Of a stretch of 64,000 bases of DNA, positions 32,605 through 45,172 are shown piece after piece (position 1 is the first letter of the stretch; each line of letters starts with the position of its first letter). The DNA is from Mya arenaria (Eukaryota > Mollusca > Bivalvia > Myida > Myidae), in the NCBI RefSeq assembly GCF_026914265.1, contig NC_069126.1, positions 73,772,732 through 73,836,731 of the forward strand, given 5' to 3'. The notes under the pieces were generated by a model that worked only from the letters and a program-made list of their open reading frames with translations, did no database searches and was not told the DNA's origin. Made by a program: the position numbers and the translations under genes.

Positions 32605-35600
32605 GCTTTAACGCCATATGTCTTGTTACGGTGGGTGTCTCTCGCTCTGTGTCTGCTAGGCTTTGACGCCATATGTCTTGTTACGGCGGGTGTCTCTCGC
32701 TGTGTGTCTGCTAGGCTTTAACGCCATATGTCTTGGTACGGCGGGTGTCTCTCGCTCTGTGTCTGCTAGGCTTTGACACCATATGTCTTGTTACGGCGGG
32801 TGTCTCTCGCTGTGTGTCTGCTAGGCTTTAACGCCATATGTCTTGGTACGGCGGGTGTCTCTCGCTCTGTGTCTGCTAGGCTTTGACACCATATGTCTTG
32901 TTACGGCGGGTGTCTCTCGCTGTGTGTCTGCTAGGCTTTAACGCCATATGTCTTGGTACGGCGGGTGTCTCTCGCTCTGTGTCTGCTAGGCTTTGACACC
33001 ATATGTCTTGTTACGGTGGGTGTCTCTCGCTGTGTGTCTGTTAGGCTTTAGCGCCATATGTCTTGTTACGGCGGGGATGCCATATGTCTTGGTACGGCGG
33101 GTGTCTCTCGCTCTGTGTCTGCTAGGCTTTGACGCCATATGTCTTGTTACGGCGGGTGTCTCTCGCTGTGTGTCAGCTAGGCTTTGGGCCACATATGTCT
33201 TGTTACGGCGGGTGTCTCTCGCTCTGTGTCTGCTAGGCTTTGGCGCCATATATCTTGGTACGGCGGGTGTCTCTCGCTCTGTGTCTGCTAGGCTTTGACG
33301 CCATATGTCTTGTTACGGCGGGTGTCTCTCGCTGTGTGTCAGCTAGGCTTTGGGCCACATATGTCTTGTTACGGCGGGTGTCTCTCGCTCTGTGTCTGCT
33401 AGGCTTTGGCGCCATATGTCTTGGTACGGCGGGTGTCTCTCGCTCTGTGTCTGCTAGGCTTTGGCGCCATATGTCTTGTTACGGCGGGTGTCTCTCGCTC
33501 TGTGTCTGCTAGGCTTTGGGCCACATATGTCTTGTTACGGTGGGTGTCTCTCGCTCTGTGTCTGCTAGGCTTTGGCGCCATATATCTTGGTACGGCGGGT
33601 GTCTCTCGCTGTGTGTCTGCTAGACTTCGATGCCATATGTCTTGTTACGGTGGGTGTCTCTCGCTCTGTGTCTGCTAGGCTTTGGGCCACATATGTCTTG
33701 TTACGGTGGGTGTCTCTCGCTCTGTGTCTGCTAGGCTTTGGCGCCATATATCTTGGTACGGCGGGTGTCTCTCGCTGTGTGTCTGCTAGACTTCGATGCC
33801 ATATGTCTTGTTACGGTGGGTGTCTCTCGCTCTGTGTCTGCTAGGCTTTGGGCCACATATGTCTTGTTACGGTGGGTGTCTCTCGCTCTGTGTCTGCTAG
33901 GCTTTGGCGCCATATATCTTGGTACGGCGGGTGTCTCTCGCTGTGTGTCTGCTAGACTTCGATGCCATATGTCTTGTTACGGTGGGTGTCTCTCGCTCTG
34001 TGTCTGCTAGGCTTTGACGCCATATGTCTTGGTACGGCGGGTGTCTCTCGCTCTGTGTCTGCTAGGCTTTGACGCCATATGTCTTGTTACGGTGGGTGTC
34101 TCTCGCTCTGTGTCTGCTAGGCTTTGACGCCATATGTCTTGTTACGGTGGGTGTCTCTCGCTCTGTGTCTGCTAGGCTTTGACGCCATATGTCTTGTTAC
34201 GGCGGGTGTCTCTCGCTCTGTGTCTGCTAGGCTTTGACGCCATATGTCTTGTTACGGCGGGTGTCTCTCGCTCTGTGTCTGCTAGGCTTTGGCGCCATAT
34301 GTCTTGGTACGGCGGGTGTCTCTCGCTCTGTGTCTGTTAGGCTTTGACGCCATATGTCTTGGTACGGCGGGTGTCTCTCGCTGTGTGTCTGCTAGGCTTT
34401 GACGCCATATGTCTTGTTACGGTGGGTGTCTCTCGCTCTGTGTCTGCTAGGCTTTGACGCCATATGTCTTGTTACGGCGGGTGTCTCTCGCTCTGTGTCT
34501 GCTAGGCTTTGACGCCATATGTCTTGTTACGGCGGGTGTCTCTCGCTCTGTGTCTGCTAGGCTTTGGCGCCATATGTCTTGTTACGGTGGGTGTCTCTCG
34601 CTATGTGTCTGCTAGGCTTTGACGCCATATGTCTTGTTACGGCGGGTGTCTCTCGCTCTGTGTCTGCTAGGCTTTGGCGCCATATGTCTTGTTACGGTGG
34701 GTGTCTCTCGCTCTGTGTCTGCTAGGCTTTGACGCCATATGTCTTGTTACGGTGGGTGTCTCTCGCTCTGTGTCTGCTAGGCTTTGACGCCATATGTCTT
34801 GTTACGGTGGGTGTCTCTCGCTCTGTGTCTGCTAGGCTTTAACGCCATATGTCTTGTTACGGTGGGTGTCTCTCGCTATGTGTCTGCTAGGCTTTGACGC
34901 CATATGTCTTGTTACGGCGGGTGTCTCTCGCTCTGTGTCTGCTAGGCTTTAACGCCATATGTCTTGTTACGGTGGGTGTCTCTCGCTCTGTGTCTGCTAG
35001 GCTTTGACGCCATATGTCTTGTTACGGTGGGTGTCTCTCGCTATGTGTCTGCTAGGCTTTGACGCCATATGTCTTGTTACGGTGGGTGTCTCTCGCTCTG
35101 TGTCTGCTAGGCTTTAACGCCATATGTCTTGTTACGGTGGGTGTCTCTCGCTCTGTGTCTGCTAGGCTTTGACGCCATATGTCTTGTTACGGTGGGTGTC
35201 TCTCGCTATGTGTCTGCTAGGCTTTGACGCCATATGTCTTGTTACGGTGGGTGTCTCTCGCTCTGTGTCTGCTAGGCTTTGACACCATATGTCTTGTTAC
35301 GGCGGGTGTCTCTCGCTCTGTGTCTGCTAGGCTTTGGCGCCATATGTCTTGTTACGGCGGGTGTCTCTCGCTCTGTGTCTGCTAGGCTTTGGCGCCATAT
35401 GTCTTGTTACGGCGGGTGTCTCTCGCTCTGTGTCTGCTAGGCTTTGACACCATATGTCTTGTTACGGCGGGTGTCTCTCGCTATGTGTCTGCTAGACTTT
35501 GGCGTCATATGTCTGGTTACGGCGGGTGTCTCTCGCTATGTGTCTGCTAGACTTTGGCGCTATATGTACGGCGGGTGTATCTCGCTCTGTGTCTGCTAGG

Positions 35601-37425
35601 CTTTGACGCCATATGTCTTGTTACGGCGGGTGTCTCTCGCTGTGTGTCAGCTAGGCTTTGGGCCACATATGTCTTGTTACGGCGGGTGTCTCTCGCTCTG
35701 TGTCTGCTAGGCTTTGGCGCCATATATCTTGGTACGGCGGGTGTCTCTCGCTCTGTGTCTGCTAGGCTTTGACGCCATATGTCTTGTTACGGCGGGTGTC
35801 TCTCGCTGTGTGTCAGCTAGGCTTTGGGCCACATATGTCTTGTTACGGCGGGTGTCTCTCGCTCTGTGTCTGCTAGGCTTTGGCGCCATATGTCTTGGTA
35901 CGGCGGGTGTCTCTCGCTCTGTGTCTGCTAGGCTTTGGCGCCATATGTCTTGTTACGGCGGGTGTCTCTCGCTCTGTGTCTGCTAGGCTTTGGGCCACAT
36001 ATGTCTTGTTACGGTGGGTGTCTCTCGCTCTGTGTCTGCTAGGCTTTGGCGCCATATATCTTGGTACGGCGGGTGTCTCTCGCTGTGTGTCTGCTAGACT
36101 TTGATGCCATATGTCTTGTTACGGCGGGTGTCTCTCGCTGTGTGTCTGCTACACTTTGATGCCATATGTCTTGGTACGGCGGGTGTCTCTCGCTATGTGT
36201 CTGCTAGACTTTGATGCCATATGTCTTGTTACGGCGGGTGTCTCTCGCTGTGTGTCTGCTACACTTTGATGCCATATGTCTCGTAACGGCGGGTGTCTCT
36301 TGCCGTGTGTCTGTTAAGATTTAGTGCGATATGTCTTGTAATGGCGGGTGTCTCTCTCTCTCTGTGTGTCTGCTAGGCGCAGGGGCACATATGTCTGGTT
36401 ACGGTTGGTGTCTCTTGCTGTGTGTCTGATAGGCTCTGGACCCCCTGTATCTTGTTACGTTGGGTGTTTCACGCTACGTGTTTGGACCAAAGATGTCTTG
36501 GTACGTTGGGTATCTCGCTATTTGTCCTTTGATGCAACATGCCTGGTTACGTTGGGCGTATCTTGCTATTTGTGTGTTAGGTTTTTGGTCGGATATGTCT
36601 TGTAATTTAGGGTGTATCTCGCCTTTTGTCTCGCTTAGGTCCATATATGTCTTGTTACGTTGGAAGTATCTCGCTGTGTGTCTATAAGGCTTTGGGTCAC
36701 ATATGTCTTGTTACGCTGGAAGTATCTCGCTGTGTGTCGATTAGGGTTTGGGCCACATATGTCTTGTTACGCTGGAAGTATCTCGCTGTGTGTCTATTAG
36801 GCTCTGGGTCACATATGTCTTGTTACGCTGGAAGTATCTCGCTGTGTGTCGATTAGGCTCTGGGTCACATATGTCTTGTTACGCTGGAAGTATCTCGCTG
36901 TGTGTCTATTAGGCTCTGGGTCACATATGTCTTGTTACGCTGGAAGTATCTCGCTGTGTGTCTATTAGGCTCTGGGTCACATATGTCTTGTTACGCTGGA
37001 AGTATCTCGCTGTGTGTCTATTAGGCTCTGGGTCACATATGTCTTGTTACGCTGGAAGTATCTCGCTGTGTGTCTATTAGGCTCTGTGTCACATATGTCA
37101 TGTTACGTTGGATGTATCTTGCTGTGTGTCTTTTAAGCTCTGTGCCACATATGTCTTGTTACGCTGGGTGTATATCGCTGTGTGTCGATTAGTGTTTGTG
37201 CAATATATGTCTTGTTATGTTGCCTGTCTCTCATTGTGCGTGTGCTAGGTCTCGCTCCTGATGTCTAGGTTCGGCGGTTGTCTCTCGTTGTGTGTCTGCT
37301 ATGCTTTGCCCATTATGTCTTGTTACGTTGGATGTCTTTTGCTGTATGTCTGCTAGGCTTTGGGGCTATATGTCTTGATATTGCGGGTGTCACTTGCTAT
37401 GTGTCTGCTAGGCTTTGATAATTTA
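32605..37425. repeat. 55/56-bp minisatellite array, about 86 units
   Basis: The main unit is 55 bp: GTCTCTCGCTCTGTGTCTGC, TAGGCTTTGACGCCATATGT, CTTGTTACGGCGGGT. From 33510 to 34010 units are grouped in a 166-bp three-unit higher-order repeat. About 33110-33630 recurs nearly unchanged at 35584-36104. From 36300 units decay, then from 36640 to 37100 a distinct 56-bp variant (TCACATATGTCTTGTTACGC, TGGAAGTATCTCGCTGTGTG) is homogenised. The many open frames on both strands are repeat artefacts. Confidence 0.96.
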
Positions 37426-37546
37426 TTCTGACTTTTTAACAAGCTCATTTAAATGTTTGTTTTCTGGGCTCGTTCGTTGTTTCATCATAATATAAGTTTG
37501 AATCTAAAATGCAACATTTTAAAGATAATCGGAAATTCTGTTATTA

Positions 37547-37552
37547 TTTATT
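37547..37552 (-). terminator. Candidate polyadenylation signal of transporter A
   Basis: TTTATT on the plus strand (AATAAA on the minus) lies 155 bases past the transporter A stop. Confidence 0.5.
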
Positions 37553-37706
37553 CCTTTGACTGAGAAAAACAATTTATATAGCACTACATCTTAATACATT
37601 GTATATATATCAAGAACCAAACACTTAACATTTTACTCCACCAGTGGTCATAAAAGGAAATACATGTAGTATATTTCTAAATCCATAGAGAATTCAACAA
37701 TACTTA

Positions 37707-38797
37707 TTAATTTAAGCTTCTGGACCTAACCCGTTGTTTTACAATGAAAACTAACGATAAAACGAGAGATGTCGCTCCGCATGCAACGATCAACGCAGTT
37801 CCACCCGTAATACACTTCATCCCATAACAGTGTAAGTCGTCCCCCTCCCCCGAAGACATATGATCGTACATAGCACCAAACGCCTCCTGTAGCCCAGCAC
37901 CGATCAGGGACATTACTAACAGACAGGCTCCCCAATTTCGGCCTAAATTACCTATGTAAAACATCTCTTTGATGATTGTCGGTGCTATTGTCCATAATAT
38001 GGCCACACCATTGCCAACAAGCACAAGGGATACAATTAATATTCCGTAAGAATTTGCGAAAAGAATTACTAGAACTTGCGACAAGGTAAATGAAATAAAA
38101 GATAGAATCAAAATCCAAACTCGGGGTATTTTGTGTTTGAAAATATCCGAGACTATTCCAACGGAAAAGCTGATGATAGCATTTGTAATTGGGATAACAA
38201 TTGTCAGCACACCGTCGTGTTGGTTTAAGTGAACAGACTTGCTGATCAGGGTAATATTGTTAGCATAAACCAGTCCAATTACTGACGCGAAGCTGATCAT
38301 CCAAAGTATGAGCTGGTAGTCGGCATTTAAAAGTATTTCTTTCAGTGACATTTCTCTGTCGGCGTAAGGGTAGACCGTCGGGTTACTGGGAGTCGATGCT
38401 GAGTTCGTACTACTTGATCTTTTCTTAAAGCAAAACATTTCATTGGAACTGTCACTTTCTGATCTATCTCCATGTGAAACATCATTCACAATTTGCTCAT
38501 TGTTAAACTGCACGAATTCCGGATCATCGTCTCGGTAGCAGTTCATACAAATGATACACAATATGTCAACTACGGCGAAACTTATTGCAAACATGAGCAT
38601 GAATCCACCAAAATCTTGGTTGGCGGTATAAGTCTTATCGCCATGCGTGAATACATTGTAATAGATAATAGAGTATATGGAAGGACTCCCCGAAAAAAAT
38701 GCGTTCAAAATGCCGACGATCATGCCCGTGTATTTCTTGTCAAAGTTGATGATATTCGTGTTGAGGGCAACCATATAGGTGAACACCGAGCCAAAAC
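37707..38797 (-). CDS. Transporter A exon 4, most of the protein
   Basis: Acceptor TTTTTGCAG. It runs from GFGSVFTYMVALNTNIINF through ANQDFGGFMLMFAISF without the intron that paralogue B has here, to the TAA at 37707. Confidence 0.92.
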
Positions 38798-41700
38798 CTG
38801 CAAAAAAATTAAAGATACACTCTTACTCCCAAATAAGATTTACTAAATTTAAAAATATTGTTTTAATATTCTAAAAAGGGTGAATAAATGTCCAAAACAA
38901 TGGTTCTTATGAAGGATACCTAGTTAAATTTGAAAGAAATGAGCATAAAACATGATTGACTATAAACCTTACGAGACTATAGTAGACCACAATAAATATT
39001 TTCGCATTCACCATTCATTTAATATTTTGGCGCTATCTGCTATTAAATACACGGTTACAATGTTGTTATCAGTAATTAAAATTTTCCATAAATGTATTAT
39101 TTAGTAAGTAGTTAAAGGTTTATCAGTCAAAATTGATGTTTGTTATACATGTTTATGCATTGATTTTGAGTGTCACTTTAAACAAAATCGCATACTTCGA
39201 TTACCCGGGGTTACGCGTCTTTTGCTCTCAGTTAAGCCAATATTCAAAAGTGACAAAGTATAAATAATGCAACTATTATTGACAACATACATTTTTTATG
39301 TAATAAAATATAAATAGTTAGACTTGTAATTTAAAAATAATACCAGTTTCTAGGTACGATTCTCTGATTCCCTCCGACTAAAGAATTTAATGAAAATGGT
39401 TTTAAATTATTTATACTGTATGCGGTAATTGGAACAATTATATATATATACATGTATTAAGACGATTTGACTTCCTTTCTTGACAATTTGTTGTTTATAA
39501 CCAGTTTTTATTTCATTAGAAGGAAATACTGAACGATGCATACCGCAAATTAGAAAGTAGATCGCCATCAGCCAGGAATTCTTTGAGTAAAAGCGCACAG
39601 CTTTGGTGGTGCTCCACAGGAGTAGGTAGGCAGAGACAGATACCAGCAGTCCTACGAATGACGTCAACCGAGGGCCAAACCTTGAATGAAAAAAATAAAA
39701 ATCAATATCAAAGAACTATATGAGTTTTATTAACACATCGATATAGAGTTATTGAACTAAAATAGACAGAACAGAACAAAGTTTATTTCTTATTAATCAG
39801 TTCACACAATAAAGACAACGATATAAGTCAAAGATGACCCTTGATCATTGATAAATTGAAAGGCGATTGGTTATAAAATGAATGAAATCCTTGAAAAAAA
39901 CATACAAGAAATTATAAAAAAAATCCTTGTTTGTTTAAAAAGATATACGTTTAAGGCGAACGATACTGAATGCTGAAGTTTAACGTTGTTTCTATTCATC
40001 CTCAGGTTATTTCAGCACATAACTTATATTTGTAAAGTAATATTGTATGTTTCATACTTTGTGTTACTTTTTCATTCAACATGTTTTCGTTTATATATGC
40101 GGTTACTAAGACGCTGTGCATGGTATAAGTCTTAATAATCTGTTCTTTTCTGATATAAACTGTACGTAGACATTTAATACCTGACAGGAATAAGAACAAT
40201 ACCATTTTTAATAATATAATTGTTCTAAAGAATTATTGACTACATCTGACATTTGAACTTGACCAAATACTTATATATGATATCGTTGATATAAAGACGT
40301 AACAAATGGTACGATGATTTTATTGTTTGTTTTGTATGACAACTTACAGATAATGAATGATACTCGACAGGGTTTGACCCACATTCATTTCGAATGACAT
40401 GGCAATATTTAAATGTCATGAGTTTTAACGAAAACAAATCGAAACAGTTTAACGAGTATTATAAAACAACTGAAACAGGAATACATGTGTAGACAAACAT
40501 AATGATATTTATGATTAATAAAATTAATGGATACACAAAGATCCGACATACCTACAACAGTGCAATAATAAAAAAACCCATAATGTATGGTGTTCGGATT
40601 TATAGAACGACTTACCTATCGTAGAACATTCCGGGCAGAAATCCGATTCCTAGACCTATGTTTAGCATGGAGGCAAACAATTCCACTGCAAATAAGTTAA
40701 TGTAAACATGGTTTACGCTATATCATGTAAGTGGTGTAATTCATTAGTTATTAGTTTAATTAATGTTTATGTCCTTTGCCATTGATGTACTGGCAATGTG
40801 ACATATTGAGCCACCCGTTGACATTATGCTTCTAACCACTTTCAACGTAACTTCTAAAGAAAAATCATCATAACCTCTTTACAAGTTCGTCGTAACCTCT
40901 TAAAACTTTAATCGTAACCTCATAACACTTTCATCGTAACCTCTAAACACTTTCATCGTAACCTATAAACACTTTCATCGTAACCTCTAAACCCTTTCAT
41001 CGTAACCTCTTAAAACTTCAATCGTAACCTCTAAACCCTTTCATCGTAACCTATAAACACTTTCATCGTAACCTCTAAACCCTTTCATCGTTATCTCTCA
41101 ACACTTTCATCGTTATCTCTAAACACTGTCATCGTTATATCTCAACACTTTCATCGAACCCGTTTAAAGCTGCACTTTCACAGATATACCGTTTTTACAA
41201 CTGTTTTATTTTTGTCTTGGAAAGAGCATTTTTTGCGTACATATCTGCAAACAAATGATAAAAGATGGCTGACAAAAAATCAGATTGCAGATTTTCATAT
41301 TTCCGTTCGAAAATTAATGTTTGATGGCTTAAACCGCTACTAACGGATTATGAAAAGTACATAAAACACCATATTTTGAACTTGAATATACAAATCTGCG
41401 ATCATATTTTTTGTCATCAGACTTATATAACTGGTTTCCATGCATTTTCACACATATTGACTCGTTCCAAGACAATTTTTTTTTTTGTCAAAACGTTCAA
41501 TTTGTGCAAGTGCTGCTTAAACACTTTCATCGTAACCTTTAAACACTTTCATCGTAACCTCTAAAACCTTTCATCGTAACCTCTAAAAACCTCAATCGTG
41601 ACCTTTAAACACTTTTATCGTAACCTATAAAAACTTAAATCGTAACCTCTAAACCCTTTCATCGTTATCTCTTTACACTTTCTCGTTATCTCTTAACACT

Positions 41701-43453
41701 TTCATCGTAACCTCATAACACTTTCATCGTAACCTCTAAACACTTTCATCGTAACCTCCTAACACTTTCATCGTAACCTCCTAACACTTTCATCGTAACC
41801 TCCTAACACTTTCATCGTAACCTCATAACACTTTCATCGTAACCTCATAACACTTTCATCGTAACCTCATAACACTTTCATCGTAACCTCATTACACTTT
41901 CATCGTAACCTATTATCACATTCATCGTAACCTCATAACACTTTCATCGTAACCCATAACACTTTCATCGTAATATCATAACACTTTCATCGTAACCTCA
42001 TAACCCTTTCATCGTAACCTATAAACCCTTTCATCGTAACCTATAAACACTTTCATCGTAACCTATAAACACTTTCATCGTAACCTCTAAACACTTTCAT
42101 CGTAACCTATAAACACTTTCATCGTAACCTATAAACACTTTCATCGTAACCTATAAACACTTTCATCGTAACCTATAAACACTTTCATCGTAACCTCTAA
42201 ACCCTTTCATCGTAACCTATAAACACTTTCATCGTAACCTATAAACACTTTCATCGTAACCTATAAACACTTTCATCGTAACCTCATAAAACTTTCATCG
42301 TAACACATAACACTTTCATCGTAATATCATAACACTTTCATCGTAATATCATAACACTTTCATCGTAACCTCATAACACTTTCATCGTAACCTCATAACA
42401 CTTTCATCGTAACCTCATAACACTTTCATCGTAACCTCATAACACTTTCATCGTAACCTCTAAACACTTTCATCGTAACCTATAAACACTTTCATCGTAA
42501 CCTCTTAACACTTTCATCGTAACCTCTTAACACTTTCATCGTAACCTTTAAACACTTTCATCGTAACCTATAAACACTTTCATCGTAACCTATAAACACT
42601 TTCATCGTAACCTCTAAACACTTTCATCGTGACCTCATAACACTTTCATCGTAACCATAACACTTTCATCGTAACCTCCTAACACTTTCATCGTAACCTC
42701 TTAACACTTTCATCGTAACCTCTTTACACTTTCATCGTAACCTTTAAACACTTTCATCGTAACCTATAAACCCTTTCATCGTAACCTATAAACCCTTTCA
42801 TCGTAACCTCTAAACCCTTTCATCGTTAAATGTATGGCTACTGGGAGTGATCCTGCAGTTTTCATTGTGTTATTAAGAAATTAACAGACGGGAGAGCTCA
42901 TTAAAAATATCATAAGAGTGTATTATGTGTCTTGTCTAATGCAATAGTTACAATTAATAATATAATAAATAACTGAACGAACTTGGTCGATAAAATAATT
43001 TCTCGTCGGAAATGATATTATCGGATTTGAACAGTAATAATAAGTTGCAATAAGGTGACCGAAAACTAGTTTCTTAGTTTTTGTGTGACTTAAGTGTATT
43101 TATAAAACCAGGGCCTCGTTTGGTAAAGATCGTAAGGTTTGAGATTTTCAAACTTAATCCCGATTTTGGCATAACTTGCGTTTCAATCAAATAAACGTAT
43201 TTAGAACATTTATCACATAGAACTGTCCGTTACTGAACGAGTATCTGCTGCAGCGTAAGCGTAACAACTAAGATATCTTGTTGAAAACAGGACCCACGCC
43301 CCGGTCCATACCCTCCTGCTGTGTATAGTTGAAGGTATCCTTCACGACATCCTGGTACACACTGAAAACGAACATAGAGCCGGTGGTGAACTTGGCCAGG
43401 CAACCGATCGCGAGGCAGAGGAGCTTCAAGGCCTGAAGTTTGCTGATCTTCAT
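37707..43453 (-). CDS. Nodulin-like MFS transporter A, complete, four exons, 479 aa
   Basis: This is a major facilitator superfamily membrane transporter with a nodulin-like N-terminal half. The substrate is unknown; distant relatives are annotated as monocarboxylate-like or nodulin-like carriers. Exons in transcript order are 43312-43453, 40616-40685, 39544-39680 and 37707-38797, with continuous phases. The N-terminal signature is KFTTGSMFVFSVYQDVVKDT, then MLNIGLGIGFLPGMFYDRFG and VFTYMVALNTNIINF. The second half carries VGLVYANNITLISKS, IPITNAIISFSVGIVSDIFK, PTIIKEMFYIGNLGRNWG and a Cys-containing loop before the last helix. The central loop is long and Ser-rich (SESDSSNEM to KKRSSSTNSAS). 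The start is the first in-frame ATG and aligns with paralogue B. Intron 1 carries the 22-bp minisatellite. Confidence 0.92.
39544..39680 (-). CDS. Transporter A exon 3
   Basis: It encodes FGPRLTSFVGLLVSVSAYLL and ends SWLMAIYFLIC. Acceptor ATTCAAG, donor G-GTATGC. Confidence 0.9.
40616..40685 (-). CDS. Transporter A exon 2
   Basis: VELFASMLNIGLGIGFLPGM then FYD and two bases of Arg. Acceptor TTTGCAG, donor AG-GTAAGT. The intron after it is absent in paralogue B. Confidence 0.9.
40830..42832. repeat. 22-bp minisatellite, about 75 copies, in transporter A intron 1
   Basis: The unit is CACTTTCATCGTAACCTATA plus AA, with CTCTAA, CTCATAA and CTCCTAA variants. It is interrupted by a MITE at 41168-41516. 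Homogeneity is highest after 41700 and the left flank is more diverged. Confidence 0.95.
41168..41516. mobile_element. TTAA-flanked foldback MITE inside the 22-bp array
   Basis: TTAA lies at 41164-41167 and 41517-41520. The ends AGCTGCACTTTCACAGAT and ATTTGTGCAAGTGCTGC are imperfect inverses. A second inner inverted pair surrounds TTCGAAAATTAATGTTTGAT. It carries no coding sequence. Confidence 0.72.
43312..43453 (-). CDS. Transporter A exon 1
   Basis: Starts MKISKLQALKLLCLAIGCLA and ends FNYTQQE plus one base. Donor G-GTATGG. The frame is open further upstream, but only TTG precedes this ATG as a start. Confidence 0.87.
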
Positions 43454-44165
43454 AGTGATATTTGTAGGCAGAAATTTCGTTATAAAACTAATGTTTATTA
43501 ATAAAACCAACGGTAAATAGTCCTTGACGAAGACTTCGTCACACCATTATTCATGGATTAAAGTCTTGCTACCAACATATTCCTGGATTAACCAACAAAC
43601 ACAACCATTTACAATTACTGTTTTATCAGTTGTTACTATATTATACACATGACAGTGATAGTAAAACTTTAACACTGACGAACATTTTAAAATGATGTAC
43701 AATTATCAGTTTATCAGTACATGTATATCAATTAACCAGTAACGCAGTATATATATATATGGACTCAAACAAACTGTATCGGATATGGTACAGAATAGAA
43801 CTACAACATTTGAATTTACAATTTTTAAGTGATAAAATAACGTTAAAACATCACTTTTTGTAGTGTGCCGGAAACAATAGTTTATATTCCATTCGGAGCT
43901 TGTAAATTTTCTCCCAAACGTCATCATTGTCATATCCATTATAATAAAACTATTTTTGTAGGTTTTCCAGTAATTAAAGCACAGATTAAACACAACAAAA
44001 TACTTCATAATTGAATTTGGTAGCTGAGGAAAACTTTAGCTTACAACTGGCAAAATACATCAGAAATATAATACAATGTAAAATATATATGTCGGAAATC
44101 CCTTTTAAAACGTTTCTGGATACGTCCATACCCATTACGTAATATGATTTGACATATGATGTTAA
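43454..44165. other. Intergenic gap between transporters A and B
   Basis: About 0.7 kb, AT-rich. It must hold the transporter A promoter and the transporter B 3' end. I see no decisive motif. Confidence 0.5.
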
Positions 44166-44166
44166 A

Positions 44167-44265
44167 TTAAGCAGCTTTCATTAGAGCCGATTTTCTCCAA
44201 CATTGACGCATCAACAGTTGTGCCAATCCCATTAATAGCGAAAGGACCACCTTGAAATATATATA
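44167..44265 (-). pseudogene. Tandem duplicate of the last ~90 bp of transporter B coding sequence
   Basis: On the minus strand it reads LSLLMGLAQLLMRQCWRKSA, against LALLMGLTLLLMRRCWRKAA at the true end of transporter B (44298-44380). Nucleotide similarity spans about 44171-44262 against 44281-44372. It is downstream of the functional stop. Confidence 0.75.
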
Positions 44266-44297
44266 ATGTTCAATTGGGCAGCTTTCATTACAGACTT

Positions 44298-45172
44298 TTA
44301 TGCCGCTTTTCTCCAACATCGACGCATCAGCAGTAGTGTCAATCCCATTAATAGAGCGAGCACCGCCACCCCCAGAAACACCCCATAACCTCCCCGTATG
44401 CAAGCCATTCCGTAGCAATAATTCCCATCCCCTTCGGGTATCTTTATATCGTAAAGAGTCCCGAAGACCTCCTGTGAAGCAAACGCGAGTAGTGCTGCAA
44501 TAAGTAAAGCTATTCCCCAGTTTCTACCCAGATGTTCAACCGAAAACATTTCTTTCATGATCGTTGGACACAGGCTCCATATTATACCGATGCCGAACCC
44601 AGCCAAAACTGTTGCAGTTACGAATACACTTAGAGTGTCAGCTAATGTTATAACTAGAGCTTGCGCGACAATTAATGTAAGACACGCGAGGGTCACGATA
44701 GCTTGTCGAGGTATTCTGTCCTTAAACATGTCTGAAATAACTCCAATGAAAGCGCTTACAATGGCGTTGGTAATCGGGATTATTATAACAAGACGGTCAT
44801 TGTAGTAGTCTAGACCAACTGATTTGGATGTCACTGTTATATTGTTACCATAGACAAGTCCAACACTTGAAGCGAACGCAAACATCCAAGAAAATATTTG
44901 AAAATCTAGGCGGCGTAAAGTCGACATCAACGTCATTGGAACCCCCTCCTCAGCGTTTTCTGCCTTTAACGTTGTTTCTTCAGTGACTAAAATGCCGTTA
45001 GAAGGTTGTCCATTTACAACAGAAGTGATGTCATCGATGACGTCTCCATTTGAGTTCTTAATATACTTTATAGTGACGTCATCTCTAATATCTTTAATGA
45101 CGTAGATTCGTAGAAAAAACATGCACAGAATATTCACAATTCCGAAGAGAATTGCAAAGAAAAGCATGAAAC
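44298..45172 (-). CDS. Transporter B exon 4
   Basis: GFMLFFAILFGIVNILCMFF to the C-terminal RRCWRKAA and TAA. Acceptor CGTCTACAG. Confidence 0.92.

Noticed and set aside
32986..36856. Many 60-101-codon frames (MAPKPSRHRARDTRR, CLLGFGAICLVTAG types)
   Set aside because: All arise from the 55/56-bp array and shift with unit length. No unique coding sequence adjoins them.
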